Position numbers and translations under genes: made by a program | The notes under the pieces: generated by a model | Seen by the model: the letters and a program-made list of their open reading frames with translations, nothing else | What the model was told of the DNA's origin: nothing | Databases searched by the model: none | DNA from: Acidobacteriota bacterium | Lineage (GTDB): Bacteria; Acidobacteriota; Thermoanaerobaculia; Multivoradales; Multivoraceae | DNA length: 64,000 nt | NCBI GenBank assembly: GCA_003388555.1 | Contig: QQVD01000034.1 | Coordinates: forward strand, 204,674 to 268,673 | Direction of reading: 5' to 3' | Shown: positions 36,414 through 45,649 of the stretch, in pieces | How positions within the stretch are numbered: position 1 is the first letter of the stretch | How the letters are laid out: every line of letters starts with the position of its first letter

Positions 36414-37298
36414 ATGATCCGTCGAATGATCGCGGCGTCGCTGCCGCTGGTTCCCAGGCCGATCGTGCGGCGCATCGCGATGCGCTACGTCGCCGGTGAG
36501 ACGATCGACGACGCGGTGCGCTGCGTCGAGGGTCTCAACAGCCGCGGGATGACCGCCACTCTGGCCCTCCTCGGCGAGGAGGTGACCGACCGTGAGCGCG
36601 TCGAGGCCGCCACCACCGCCTATCTCGAGCTGCTGTCGCGCATCGGGCATCTCGACAGCGGCATCTCGATCAAGCTGACCCTGCTCGGGCTCAAGATCGA
36701 CAAGGAGTACTGCTACGCCAACCTGGTGCGCGTGCTCGAAGCGGCGAAGCCGCAGGACACTTTCGTGCGCCTGGACATGGAGGACCACACCTGCACCGAC
36801 GACACCCTCGAGCTGTTCGCCAGGGCGCGCCGCGAGCACCCGCACGTCGGCGTCGTGCTGCAGGCCTACCTGCGCCGCACCCTGGACGACATCCGGGCGT
36901 TGCCGGAGGGCTCCAACGTGCGGCTGTGCAAGGGCATCTACATCGAGCCGCGGCGGGTCGCCTTCCAGGACTACGAGAAGATCCGCACCAACTTCCAGGC
37001 CTGTCTCGAGGAGCTCTTCGAGGTCGGAGCGACGGTCGGCATCGCCACCCACGACGACCTGCTGCTGCGCCAGGCCCAGGAGACGATCTCCCGTCGCCAG
37101 CTGCCGCGCGAGCGCTACGAGTTCCAGATGCTGCTCGGGGTGATCGAGAAGGAGCGCGACGCCCTGGTCGCAGCGGGCCACCCGATGCGCGTCTACGTGC
37201 CCTACGGAGACGACTGGTACCTGTACTCGGTCCGCCGGCTGCGCGAGAATCCCCAGATCGCGATCTACGTGCTCCGGGCGCTGCTCGGCGGTCGCTGA
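36414..37298 (+). CDS. Proline dehydrogenase (monofunctional PRODH)
   Basis: A 294-residue FAD enzyme that oxidises proline to pyrroline-5-carboxylate. The barrel blocks are ISIKLTLLGLKID, TFVRLDMEDHTCTDDTLELF, VGVVLQAYLRRTLDDI, VRLCKGIYIEP, VGIATHDDLLL, YEFQMLLGV and the substrate-binding helix YVPYGDDWYLYSVRRLRENP with the paired Arg. It lacks the P5C dehydrogenase half present in PutA, so it belongs to the short PutB-like form. It is 70 bases ahead of proC, whose product does the reverse step. The start ATG 36414 lies near GGAGGTCCTGAGCC. Confidence 0.93.
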   Translation: MIRRMIAASLPLVPRPIVRRIAMRYVAGETIDDAVRCVEGLNSRGMTATLALLGEEVTDRERVEAATTAYLELLSRIGHLDSGISIKLTLLGLKIDKEYCYANLVRVLEAAKPQDTFVRLDMEDHTCTDDTLELFARARREHPHVGVVLQAYLRRTLDDIRALPEGSNVRLCKGIYIEPRRVAFQDYEKIRTNFQACLEELFEVGATVGIATHDDLLLRQAQETISRRQLPRERYEFQMLLGVIEKERDALVAAGHPMRVYVPYGDDWYLYSVRRLRENPQIAIYVLRALLGGR

Positions 37299-37368
37299 GC
37301 GCGCGCTCCGCCTCAGGATCCGCCCCGTGCGGTGAGGCGGGACCGGGAAGGCGAAGGGAGTGCGAGCC

Positions 37369-38214
37369 ATGGAGCGAGACCCGAAGCGAGACGGTGGCGC
37401 CGGCGCCGCGCCGACCCTGGCCATCCTCGGCGCCGGCAAGATGGGCGAGAACCTGATCCGCGGCTGGCTCGCTGCCGAGACCGTCGATCCGGCCCGGGTG
37501 CTGGTCACCGCCGGCCATCAGCGCCGCTCGCGCCACCTGGCCGAGTCGCTCGAGGTCGAGGCGGTGGTGGGGAACCGCGAGGCGGCGGCCCGTGCCGACA
37601 TCGTCCTGCTGTGCGTGAAGCCGCAGATGGCCGAGGTGGTGCTGGCGCAGATCTCCGACCAGCTGCACGAGGACCAGCTGCTGATCTCGGTCCTGGCCTC
37701 GGTGACCACCGGCTACATCGAGCGCCGGCTCCAGCGCCGTGTGCCGGTGGTGCGGGTGATGCCGAACACCCCGAGCCGGGTGCGCGAGGGGATGAGCGCG
37801 GTGTGCGGCGGTCAGTGGGCTCAGGAGGAGCACCTGGAGCGGGCCGAGCAGCTCTTCGCGCCGCTGGGCCGGGTCCTGCGCATCGAGGAGAAGCACTTCG
37901 ACGCGGTCACCGGTCTCAGCGCCAGCGGCCCGGCGTTCCTCTACGTGGTCATCGAGGCGCTCGCCGAGGGCGGCGTCAAGGTGGGCCTGCCGCGCGCCGT
38001 GGCCACCGAGCTGGCGGCGCAGAGCTGTCTCGGCGCCGCCCGCATGGTGCTCGAGACCGGCAGCCACCCGGCCCTGCTCAAGGACGAGGTGACGACTCCC
38101 GCCGGCTGCACGGTCGACGGTATCCTCCGCCTCGAGGAGGGCGGCCTGCGGGTCACCTTGATCAAGGCGATCGTCGAGGCGCAGGCGCGGGCTTCGCAGC
38201 TGGTCCAGGAGTAG
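37369..38214 (+). CDS. proC: Pyrroline-5-carboxylate reductase
   Basis: A 281-residue enzyme that makes proline from P5C with NAD(P)H. The Rossmann motif LAILGAGKMGENLIRGW opens the protein. CVKPQMAEVVLAQI and VVRVMPNTPSRVREGM follow, and the C-terminal dimer domain has the family signature around DEVTTPAGCTVDGILRLEEGG. A GTG at 37360 would add three residues, but ATG 37369 has better spacing from GGGAG. Placed just after proline dehydrogenase, it forms a proline synthesis/degradation pair; the P5C dehydrogenase must be elsewhere. Confidence 0.95.
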   Translation: MERDPKRDGGAGAAPTLAILGAGKMGENLIRGWLAAETVDPARVLVTAGHQRRSRHLAESLEVEAVVGNREAAARADIVLLCVKPQMAEVVLAQISDQLHEDQLLISVLASVTTGYIERRLQRRVPVVRVMPNTPSRVREGMSAVCGGQWAQEEHLERAEQLFAPLGRVLRIEEKHFDAVTGLSASGPAFLYVVIEALAEGGVKVGLPRAVATELAAQSCLGAARMVLETGSHPALLKDEVTTPAGCTVDGILRLEEGGLRVTLIKAIVEAQARASQLVQE

Positions 38215-38315
38215 GCTCGGGGCAGCGGTCATACGGGCGCGTCGCTGCAGCCGCGAGGTCGCGCGATCCCTTCGGGGCCGTGAGATCCGCGGTCCAGGCG
38301 ACGTCCTCGAAGCAC

Positions 38316-38363
38316 CGCAGCGCCGCAGCGCCGCAGCGTCGGGACGCCGCAGCGCCGGGACGA
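38316..38363 (+). repeat. 8-bp tandem repeat directly before recN
   Basis: Six 8-bp units of two alternating forms, CCGCAGCG and CCGGGACG (one as TCGGGACG), end at the recN ribosome binding region AGAGGATTC. The array lies only nine bases from ATG 38372. Confidence 0.85.
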
Positions 38364-38371
38364 GAGGATTC

Positions 38372-40183
38372 ATGCTCAGGCATCTGCACGTTCGCAATCT
38401 GGCGGTGATCGAGGAGGCCAGCGTCGAGTTCGGCGCCGGCCTCAACGTGGTCACGGGCTCCACCGGAGCCGGCAAGAGCCTGGTGGTGGACTCGCTGGCG
38501 CTGCTCGCCGGCGCCCGGGCCTCGGTCGACCAGCTGCGCACCGGCGCCGACCGGCTGACGGTGACCGGGGTGTTCGCGCCGGCCGGCGAGGAGTGGCGGC
38601 GCCTGCTGGGCGAAGCCGGCATCGATTGCGAGCAGGAGGAGGAGCTGGTGGTGCGGCGGGAGGTCGCCAGCAACGGGCGCGGCAGCGTCTTCCTCAACGA
38701 TCAGCCGACGACGCTGCGCCTGCTGTCGTCGATCTCCGACTCGCTGCTGCGCATCCACGGCCAGCGCGAGGAGCTCGGCCTGACCACGCCCGATCTGCAG
38801 CGGCAGTGGCTCGATCTCGAGGGAGGCGCCGAGGCCGACGAGCTCCTGGCCCGCTGCGGCGAGGCGTTCGAGACCCTTCGGCGTGCCCAGGAGCGGCTCG
38901 ATCGCCTCACCGGGGACGACCGGGCGCGCCACGAGCGCATCGACCTGCTGCGCTACCAGACCCAGGAGATCGACGCGGCCCACCTGGTGGCGGGCGAGGA
39001 GGACGAGCTGCGTACGCGGCGCGACCGTCTGCGCCATGCCGAGCTGATCCGCGAGTCGCTGCTGGCGGCGTCGCAGGCGCTGAGCGAGGGAGATCCGGGC
39101 GCAGGGGAGCTCGTCGGTCAGGCCCGCGCCGCGCTCAAGCGGCTGGAGCAGGTCGAGCCCGAGGCGCGCGCCTGGCTCGACGAGCTGCGCGAGATCCGCA
39201 TCCGCATCGACGAGCTCGGCGGCACGCTGAGCGTGCGGCTGAGCGAGGCGGAGGACGACCCCGGGGCGCTCGACTCGATCGAGGAGCGCCTCGCGCTGCT
39301 CGAGCGGCTGATGCGCAAGTACGGCCCGAGCAGTGCTGAGATCCTGCGCCTGCAGGGAGAGCTACAGAGCGAGCTCGACGAGCTCGAGGGCGACGACGAG
39401 CGACTCGAGAAGCTGCAGCAGGAGGTCGAGCGGGCGCGTCGCGACTTCGCTCTCCGGGCGGGCCAGCTCTCCAAGCAGCGGCGCCGCTGGGCCAAGGCGC
39501 TGGCGCCGAAGATCGAGCGCGAGCTCGCCGACCTGGCGCTGGCCAAGGCGCGGTTCGAGATCGTCGTCGAGCCGGACGTCGCGGGTGACGACGCCACGTT
39601 CGCAGTCGACAGCGACGGCGTGCAGGTGGCCGCCCATGCCTGGGGGATCGACCGCGTCGAGTACCGCTTCTCGCCGAATCCCGGCGAGGAGCTGCGTGCC
39701 CTCAGCAAGGTGGCGTCCGGCGGTGAGCTGGCGCGCATCTACCTCGCCCTCCAGGTGGCCGCCACCGCGGGTGGCTCTCGCGAGGCGATCGGTCTGGTGT
39801 TCGACGAGGTCGACACCGGCATCGGCGGCAGCGAGGCAGCCGTGGTCGGGCGCAAGCTGCGCCAGCTCGCCGACGGAGGCCAGATCCTGGCCGTCACCCA
39901 CCTGCCCCAGGTCGCCGCCTGCGGCCACCGCCACCTGCAGGTGGTCAAGCGCGAGGAGCGTGGCCGCACCGGCACCAAGGTGCGCCGGCTCGAAGGCGAC
40001 GAACGCGTCGAGGAGGTGGCGCGCATGCTCGGAGGCGAGGCGATCACCGAGGTCACCCGCAGCCACGCCCGCGAGCTGCTGCAGCAGGCGGCCGCCCTAC
40101 CGGGAGCCGGCACGGCGTCCGGCGTGGCGGGCTCCGGCGGTTCCTCGAAGCGGCGGCGCGGCGCGCCGGCCGCTCGCTCCTGA
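38372..40183 (+). CDS. recN: DNA repair protein RecN
   Basis: A 603-residue SMC-like ATPase that acts early at double-strand breaks. The Walker A (VVTGSTGAGKS, residues 29-36) lies in the N-terminal head, followed by the Q-loop region ERxELGLTTPDLQ-like GQREELGLTTPDL. Long coiled coils span about 160-400. The C-terminal head has the ABC signature (LSKVASGGELARIYLALQ), Walker B (IGLVFDEVDTGIGG) and the H-loop (ILAVTHLPQVAAC). The size is slightly above the usual 550-570, owing to a Ser/Arg-rich tail. The gene is preceded by an 8-bp tandem repeat and followed after 22 bases by the Sua5-type gene. Confidence 0.96.
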   Translation: MLRHLHVRNLAVIEEASVEFGAGLNVVTGSTGAGKSLVVDSLALLAGARASVDQLRTGADRLTVTGVFAPAGEEWRRLLGEAGIDCEQEEELVVRREVASNGRGSVFLNDQPTTLRLLSSISDSLLRIHGQREELGLTTPDLQRQWLDLEGGAEADELLARCGEAFETLRRAQERLDRLTGDDRARHERIDLLRYQTQEIDAAHLVAGEEDELRTRRDRLRHAELIRESLLAASQALSEGDPGAGELVGQARAALKRLEQVEPEARAWLDELREIRIRIDELGGTLSVRLSEAEDDPGALDSIEERLALLERLMRKYGPSSAEILRLQGELQSELDELEGDDERLEKLQQEVERARRDFALRAGQLSKQRRRWAKALAPKIERELADLALAKARFEIVVEPDVAGDDATFAVDSDGVQVAAHAWGIDRVEYRFSPNPGEELRALSKVASGGELARIYLALQVAATAGGSREAIGLVFDEVDTGIGGSEAAVVGRKLRQLADGGQILAVTHLPQVAACGHRHLQVVKREERGRTGTKVRRLEGDERVEEVARMLGGEAITEVTRSHARELLQQAAALPGAGTASGVAGSGGSSKRRRGAPAARS

Positions 40184-40205
40184 GGCGTCGAGGCGATCCG
40201 GACCG

Positions 40206-40829
40206 ATGTCGGGCGCCCTGCACAGGACGACGCTGACGCGTCTGCTGGAGGATGACGGCGACGAGATCGACAGGTTGAGCGAAGCGCTGCGTAGCGGCGC
40301 CGTGGCGGCGATCCCCACCGAGTCCACCTACGGCCTGGCCGTGGATCCACGTTGCGCCGCGGGCGTCGACGCCGTCTACGAGATCAAGGGTCGCAGCGAC
40401 AGCCTGCCGCTGCCGGTGGTGGTGGCCGACGCCTCGCAGGCCGCCGCGCTCGGGGTCGACACCGGGCATCCGCTCTGGCGCGCCGCGACCCGGCTGTGGC
40501 CCGGCGCCCTCACCGTGGTGCTGGAGACGGCTCGGGCGCTGCCGGCGCAGCGTGGCGCCGACAGCCTGGCGCTGCGGATCCCGGGACATCGACCTCTGCG
40601 CCAGCTGCTCGGGCGCATCGGCTTCGGGCTCACCGCGACGAGCGCCAACCGCAGTGGCGAGCCGTCCCTCGTCGATCCCGACGCGGTCGCCGAGCTGCTC
40701 GCTCCCCACGGCGGCTGGCTGCTCGATGGCGGCGAGCTGCCGGGAGGCCCGCCTTCGACCGTGGTAGCTTGGAATGCGTCGCAGGGCGCCGCCGTTGTCC
40801 TGCGGCACGGCGCCGTCCGGTTTCCCTGA
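40206..40829 (+). CDS. tsaC: Threonylcarbamoyl-AMP synthase (TsaC/YwlC/Sua5 family)
   Basis: A 207-residue enzyme that makes threonylcarbamoyl-AMP for the t6A modification of tRNAs reading ANN codons. Family blocks: VAAIPTESTYGLAVDP at about residue 37, YEIKGRSDSLPLPVVV with the Lys-Arg-Ser site, LWPGALTVVLE, LALRIPGH and LTATSANRSGEPSL. It lacks the C-terminal Sua5 domain, so it is the short TsaC/YwlC form. ATG 40206 has no strong ribosome binding site but lies 22 bases after recN, suggesting co-transcription. Confidence 0.92.
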   Translation: MSGALHRTTLTRLLEDDGDEIDRLSEALRSGAVAAIPTESTYGLAVDPRCAAGVDAVYEIKGRSDSLPLPVVVADASQAAALGVDTGHPLWRAATRLWPGALTVVLETARALPAQRGADSLALRIPGHRPLRQLLGRIGFGLTATSANRSGEPSLVDPDAVAELLAPHGGWLLDGGELPGGPPSTVVAWNASQGAAVVLRHGAVRFP

Positions 40830-41114
40830 GTTCCGATCTCCGCCGGTCGAGGCGGCTGTCGCCGAAGCGGCGCCCGAGCGCGGCTCGCGGCTCCGAGGGT
40901 CGGAGGAAGCCACCCAGGCCGACCGTCTCGCGCGCTGCCGTCGGGGCAGGCGCTCTGGCGGAGCAGCCCGGGAACCCGCCGCCGTCGGCAACGGTCTCTC
41001 GAAGGGAACGTCCGGCGACGACCGGCGGGCGAACTCCGGCGCGTAGCCTTCGACGGCACACCCCGAGCCGAGTTCGAGCCGACCGAAGATCCCCGCTCCA
41101 GTCTCCCGGCCCCG

Positions 41115-43295
41115 GTGTCCACAGTGTCCAGACGCGACAATCCAGTCCACTCGCCCGGCTCCGCGTCGAGGTGCGGTCTGCTGATCGCCCTGCTCGCCGT
41201 CGCCGCGGCACCGCTCACGGCGCAGACTGCCAGCGAGGAGTCGGAGCGCGAAGGGGCGTCGGTTCGGGAGGGTGCTGCACAGCCGCCGGCAGAGGGCGGC
41301 GCCAACCCCGTCGCCGCGTCGGGATCCACCGACGACGGGAGCAGTGCGGCGCGCTTCGCGGTCGCCGAGACGATCGGCATCGACGAGATCGAGCGCGGCC
41401 AGCGGGGCTACGGTCTGTCGGTCTTCGCCGGCACCGAGCCCGAGCGCTTCGAGCTCGAGGTGGTCGGGGTGCTGCGCAACCTCAATCCCGGCACCAGCTT
41501 CATCCTGGCCAGGCTGTCGGGCCACGGGCTCGAGGAGAGTGGCGTCGCCGGAGGCATGAGCGGCAGCCCGGTCTACATCGGCGAGCGTCTCGCCGGGGCG
41601 GTGGCGTTCTCGTGGAGCTTCTCCAACGGCGCCCTCGCGGGCATCACCCCGATCGACCTGATGCGGGAGCTGCACCGGAGCAGCCCGTTGCTGGCGGATC
41701 CGGCGGGTCCAGGGGGCTCGATGGATTCGCTGGACGGCGGCGAGGAGGCGTCACGGGTCGGCCCGCGGTCGGTGCTGCCCCAGGGCCTGGGCGCTCCCCG
41801 GCCGGAGGACCTGCTGCGCCGCGGCGACGGCGCCGAGCGCTTCGCGGCTGCACTCGACGAGCTCGCCGCTCTGCTGCCGTCGCTGCCGCACGAAGGCGCG
41901 CGCTACGGCTACCAGCTCGTCACCTCGGGTTTCAGCGGTCGGGCGGCCGAGCTGGCGGAGCGCCAGTTCGCCGCCACCGGGGTCGCCGCCGCCAGTGGCG
42001 GCAGGATCGACGAGGACCGCGAGCTGCCGCCCCTCGGGGCGGGCTCGACGGTGATCGGGGTGCTGGTGGGAGGCGATCTGCAGATGGCGGTCAGCGGCAC
42101 GGTCACCGAACGCCAGGGAGACGACGTCCTGGCCTTCGGTCATCCGTTCCTGGGCATCGGCGAGCTCGACATCCCGATGGCCGGCGGCGAGGTGGTCACC
42201 GTGGTCAGCTCGGTGGCGAGCTCGTTCAAGCTCACCAACACCGGTCCGATCGTCGGCTCGCTGCGCCAGGACCGGCTCGCCGGCATCACCGGGCGGGTCG
42301 GCGCGACGCCCGAGACGACACCGATGCGCATCGAGGTGCGTCGCGCCGAGGCGGCCGGCGACAGCGCCTTGCGAAGGCAGCGCTTCGATCTCGAGCTGGC
42401 CGACCTGCCCGCGATGCGTCCCGGCCTGATCGGCGTCAGCCTGCTGCAGTCACTCGAGTCGGCGGAGAGGATCGCCGGCGAGCAGAGCGTCGACCTGCGG
42501 GCCCGCATCGAGATCGAGGGCCAGCCGACGCTCGAGATCGAGCAGAACTTCGACGGCACCGGGGCAGCCTTCGACGCTGCGGTCTACCTGCTCCAGGTGT
42601 CGGGCTTCCTCGAGCTCAACCCGTGGCGCGACGTCACGATCGAGGCGATCGACGTCGAGCTCGAGGTCGCCGAGCAGGGGCTCGCGCACCGGTTGCTCGA
42701 CGCCTTCCCGTCGCGGCGTGTCGTGAGGCCGGGCGAGACGCTCACCGTGCACCTCGAGCTCGAGGCGGTGCGCGGGGCGCGTTCGCGCCACCGCGTCGAG
42801 GTGCCGATCCCCTCGGGTCTCGACAGCGGCCGTTACTACCTCTTCGTCGGCGACGGCCCCTCCACCGACGCGGTCAAGCTGCAGGTGGCGCCGCGCGACC
42901 CCAAGAGCTTCGAGGCGACGCTGCACCAGCTCGACGACTTCCGCTCCAGCCGCGACCTGGTGGTGCTGGGAGTGCGCGGCGCCGGCGGCATCACCTACGA
43001 CGGCCGGGTGCTGAGCGACCTGCCGCCATCGGTGCGGGCGCTCTGGGAGAGCGCCCGTCGCAGCGAGATCCGCCGCACCGCGCTGGTGCTCGAGCAGGAG
43101 ACCGTGCGCCGCTGGCACACGCCGCTCGACGGCGTTGTGCGGATCGACCTCGAGGTGCGGCGCGGCGACGAGGACGACGAAGAGCTCGATGCGGGCGATG
43201 CCGGCGCAGCAGACGCAGTGGCGGCGGAGCCGGCGTCGGGCGGGGCGGCCCCAGGAGGCGGCGCGCCCGAGCCGCAGGGAGGAACCGCACGGTGA
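41115..43295 (+). CDS. Exported SpoIVB-type (S55) peptidase-domain protein
   Basis: A 726-residue exported protein. A signal segment (LLIALLAVAAAPLTAQ, ends near 37) is followed by an acidic linker and an S55-like domain opening GQRGYGLSVFAGTEPERFELEVVGVL. The putative catalytic His137 (RLSGHGLEESG) and Ser149 (GGMSGSPVYIG) resemble the SpoIVB protease pair. A second conserved block is DDVLAFGHPFLGIGELDIPM near residue 345. The C-terminal half is beta-rich, with an Ala/Gly/Pro tail. SpoIVB controls sporulation, but no sporulation genes are present here; related proteins occur widely in Acidobacteriota with unknown targets. The start taken is GTG 41115 (GTG 41124 possible). Its stop overlaps the next start (GTGA). 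Confidence 0.85.
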   Translation: MSTVSRRDNPVHSPGSASRCGLLIALLAVAAAPLTAQTASEESEREGASVREGAAQPPAEGGANPVAASGSTDDGSSAARFAVAETIGIDEIERGQRGYGLSVFAGTEPERFELEVVGVLRNLNPGTSFILARLSGHGLEESGVAGGMSGSPVYIGERLAGAVAFSWSFSNGALAGITPIDLMRELHRSSPLLADPAGPGGSMDSLDGGEEASRVGPRSVLPQGLGAPRPEDLLRRGDGAERFAAALDELAALLPSLPHEGARYGYQLVTSGFSGRAAELAERQFAATGVAAASGGRIDEDRELPPLGAGSTVIGVLVGGDLQMAVSGTVTERQGDDVLAFGHPFLGIGELDIPMAGGEVVTVVSSVASSFKLTNTGPIVGSLRQDRLAGITGRVGATPETTPMRIEVRRAEAAGDSALRRQRFDLELADLPAMRPGLIGVSLLQSLESAERIAGEQSVDLRARIEIEGQPTLEIEQNFDGTGAAFDAAVYLLQVSGFLELNPWRDVTIEAIDVELEVAEQGLAHRLLDAFPSRRVVRPGETLTVHLELEAVRGARSRHRVEVPIPSGLDSGRYYLFVGDGPSTDAVKLQVAPRDPKSFEATLHQLDDFRSSRDLVVLGVRGAGGITYDGRVLSDLPPSVRALWESARRSEIRRTALVLEQETVRRWHTPLDGVVRIDLEVRRGDEDDEELDAGDAGAADAVAAEPASGGAAPGGGAPEPQGGTAR

Positions 43296-45649
43296 GCCCC
43301 CGACGCCTGGAGAGACCGTTGCGGTCGCGGCTGGCTCGTGCCGCGCGCCTCCTGGCTGTCTCGGGTCTGCTGCTGGTTCCGGCGCTCGCGGCCACTGAGG
43401 TCAAGATCGCGCGCACCACCGGCGCTCCGGCGTTCCTCGAGGGCAAGGCCGACGGGGTCAGCATCGACGCGCTCGGCGTGCTGCGCCTCGCCGACCGCCT
43501 GGAGCTGGTGACCGCCGTCGACGAGCCCTTCCTGCTCGCCGCTGCACCCCATCCCGAAGGCTGGGTGGTCGGCACCGGCAACTCGGGGCGGGTGTTCCTC
43601 GTCCGACGCCAGCCCGCCGCCGGGGAGGCGCGGGTCGAGCAGCTGCTCGAGGCGGAGGAGGAGGAGATCTTCGCCGTGCTGGCCACCGACGACGGGACCG
43701 TCTACGCCGGCAGCTCTCCCGACGGCAAGCTCTACCGGATCGCTCCGGACGGCGAGGTCTTCGTGGTCTTCTCGCCGGGCGAGACCTACATCTGGGCGCT
43801 GGCCCGCGACGAGCAGGGCCGCCTGCTGGTCGGCACCGGCAACAACGGCAAGCTGTTCCGTGTCACCGAGCAGGACCCGTCCGCCGACGCGCCGGCCGCT
43901 GGCGACACCTCGTCCTCGGTGGTCGAGGAGTTCTACGACGCCGCCGACCCCCACATCCGGGCCCTGCTCTACGCGCCGCCCGGCGCCGGCCGCGGCACCG
44001 GGGTGCTCTACGTCGGCACCGCCGGCGAGGGACGTGTGCTGCGGCTCGACCCGAGTGGCCGCGCGGTGTCGCTCTACGACGCCGACCAGCCCGAGATCAC
44101 CGCCTTCGCGCTCGGCCCCGACGGCGACCTCTTCGCTGCCGCGGTGGCTTCCGAGGCCAGCCTGGTCTCGCTGGCGCCAGCGACTCCGCTCGCCGCCGCC
44201 GGCTCGCCAGGATCCGGGGCGGCCTCCAGCGACGACTCCGACGGAGGCGATCAGCCCACCGTCCAGGTCAGCGAAGGCGCCGGCGCCGCCGGCTCGCGAC
44301 CCGCGGGCTACAGCGGCCCGCGCAGTCTGGTGCTGCGTATCCGCCCCAACGGTTCCGCCGAGAGCGTCGGTCAGCTGCGGCGCGAGACGGTCTATGCCCT
44401 GCAGCATCGCGACCGGCTGTGGGTGGCGACCGGTCAGTCGGGCAAGCTCTATTCGCTGCGCGGCTCCGATCTGGTGCTCGAGCAGGATCTCGACTCGCGC
44501 CAGCTGATGGCGCTTCTGCCGGGTGCCGGCTCGGCGCCGACCGTCGCTGCCACCGACGCCGCGGCGCTCTACGCTCCCAGCGCCCAGCCCGCCGAGAGCG
44601 GCGCCTACACCAGCGACGTGCTCGACGCGCGACACGGTGCGCGCTTCGGAACCCTGCACTGGGAGGGGGCGGTGCCCGCGGGCGGTTCGATCTCCTTCGA
44701 TGCGCGTAGCGGCTACTCGGCCACTCCCGACGAGACCTGGGCCGAGTGGACGGCGGTCGGTTCGGCGCCTGGCGGCGAGCTCTCCGGCAGCCTGTCGCTC
44801 GACGCGGTGCCGATGGGACGCTACGTGCAGTGGCGCGCCCGCCTGACGGCCGGTGCGGCCGAGCGATCGTCGCCCGAGCTGCGCGCCGTCGAGCTCTCGT
44901 TCCTGCAGCAGAACCGCCGACCCGAGATCACCGACCTCGAGGTGCTCGACCCCGGCGAGGTGCTGGTGGCGGCGAACTTCAACCCCTCCAACCAGGCCTT
45001 CGAGGCCTTGCGTCCCAACCGCGACGGCGTCTTCACCCGCATCGGAGATCCGACCTCGGACGGCCGCACCAAGAAGCTGTGGAAGCTCGGCTACCGCACC
45101 CTGCGCTGGAAGGCCGAGGACCCCAACGGCGACGAGCTGCACTACCGCGTCTCGGTGCGCCCCGAGGACGGGGAGCGGTGGTTCGTGATCGAGGAGGATC
45201 TCGAGGAGGACCAGATCGGCTTCGACGCCACGGTGCTGCCGGACGGCCGTTACCGCTTCCGCCTCGAGGCCAGCGACCTGCCCTCGAACCGCGACGGCGA
45301 GGAGCTCGTGGCCGAGCGCGTCACCGGCTCGATCGTCGTCGACCACTCGCCGCCGCGGATCGTGTCGGTGTCGACGGCGGCGGGCGGGCTGCCGGGCCTC
45401 CTGGTGACGGTGGAAGACGCCCATCTGCCGCTGCGCGATCTCGAGTACAGCGTCGACACCGGTGCCTGGCGCTCCGCGGAGCCGGTCGACGGGCTTGTCG
45501 ACGCGCGGCGCGAGACGGTGCGCCTCGAGGTGCCGGCGGACGCCGCGCTGGTGTTGCTGCGGCTCGTCGACGGCGCCTTCAACCAGCGCACTGTCGATGT
45601 GCGCGCCGAGCAGCGCCGCCTGGCTGGTGGCGACGGGAGGGCTCGATGA
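43292..45649 (+). CDS. Exported beta-propeller protein with C-terminal Ig-like domains
   Basis: A 785-residue exported protein. After a signal segment (LLAVSGLLLVPALA), repeated blades carry related motifs: VGTGNSGRVFLV, AGSSPDGKLYRI, VGTGNNGKLFRV, VGTAGEGRVLRL and VATGQSGKLYSL. This indicates a beta-propeller of the WD40/NHL type at about 40-410. The region about 430-530 resembles a jelly-roll (GSISFDARSG, YVQWRARL). The end (about 560-770) has fibronectin/Ig-like strands (DPNGDELHYRVSV, GRYRFRLEASD, GSIVVDHSPP). No enzyme motif is seen; binding to sugars or proteins outside the cell is plausible. It overlaps the S55 gene (GTGA) and coaD (ATGA), so the genes are translationally coupled. Confidence 0.85.
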   Translation: MSPRRLERPLRSRLARAARLLAVSGLLLVPALAATEVKIARTTGAPAFLEGKADGVSIDALGVLRLADRLELVTAVDEPFLLAAAPHPEGWVVGTGNSGRVFLVRRQPAAGEARVEQLLEAEEEEIFAVLATDDGTVYAGSSPDGKLYRIAPDGEVFVVFSPGETYIWALARDEQGRLLVGTGNNGKLFRVTEQDPSADAPAAGDTSSSVVEEFYDAADPHIRALLYAPPGAGRGTGVLYVGTAGEGRVLRLDPSGRAVSLYDADQPEITAFALGPDGDLFAAAVASEASLVSLAPATPLAAAGSPGSGAASSDDSDGGDQPTVQVSEGAGAAGSRPAGYSGPRSLVLRIRPNGSAESVGQLRRETVYALQHRDRLWVATGQSGKLYSLRGSDLVLEQDLDSRQLMALLPGAGSAPTVAATDAAALYAPSAQPAESGAYTSDVLDARHGARFGTLHWEGAVPAGGSISFDARSGYSATPDETWAEWTAVGSAPGGELSGSLSLDAVPMGRYVQWRARLTAGAAERSSPELRAVELSFLQQNRRPEITDLEVLDPGEVLVAANFNPSNQAFEALRPNRDGVFTRIGDPTSDGRTKKLWKLGYRTLRWKAEDPNGDELHYRVSVRPEDGERWFVIEEDLEEDQIGFDATVLPDGRYRFRLEASDLPSNRDGEELVAERVTGSIVVDHSPPRIVSVSTAAGGLPGLLVTVEDAHLPLRDLEYSVDTGAWRSAEPVDGLVDARRETVRLEVPADAALVLLRLVDGAFNQRTVDVRAEQRRLAGGDGRAR

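Noticed and set aside
40830..43291. A plus-strand frame running through the S55 peptidase gene into the propeller gene
   Set aside because: The S55 gene is read in another frame with a signal peptide and conserved motifs; the long frame is only real from GTG 43292 onward.
41115..43295. Sporulation locus suggested by the SpoIVB-type domain
   Set aside because: No other sporulation genes are present and such domains occur in non-spore-formers; the SpoIIE-type domains in the window are general PP2C phosphatases.
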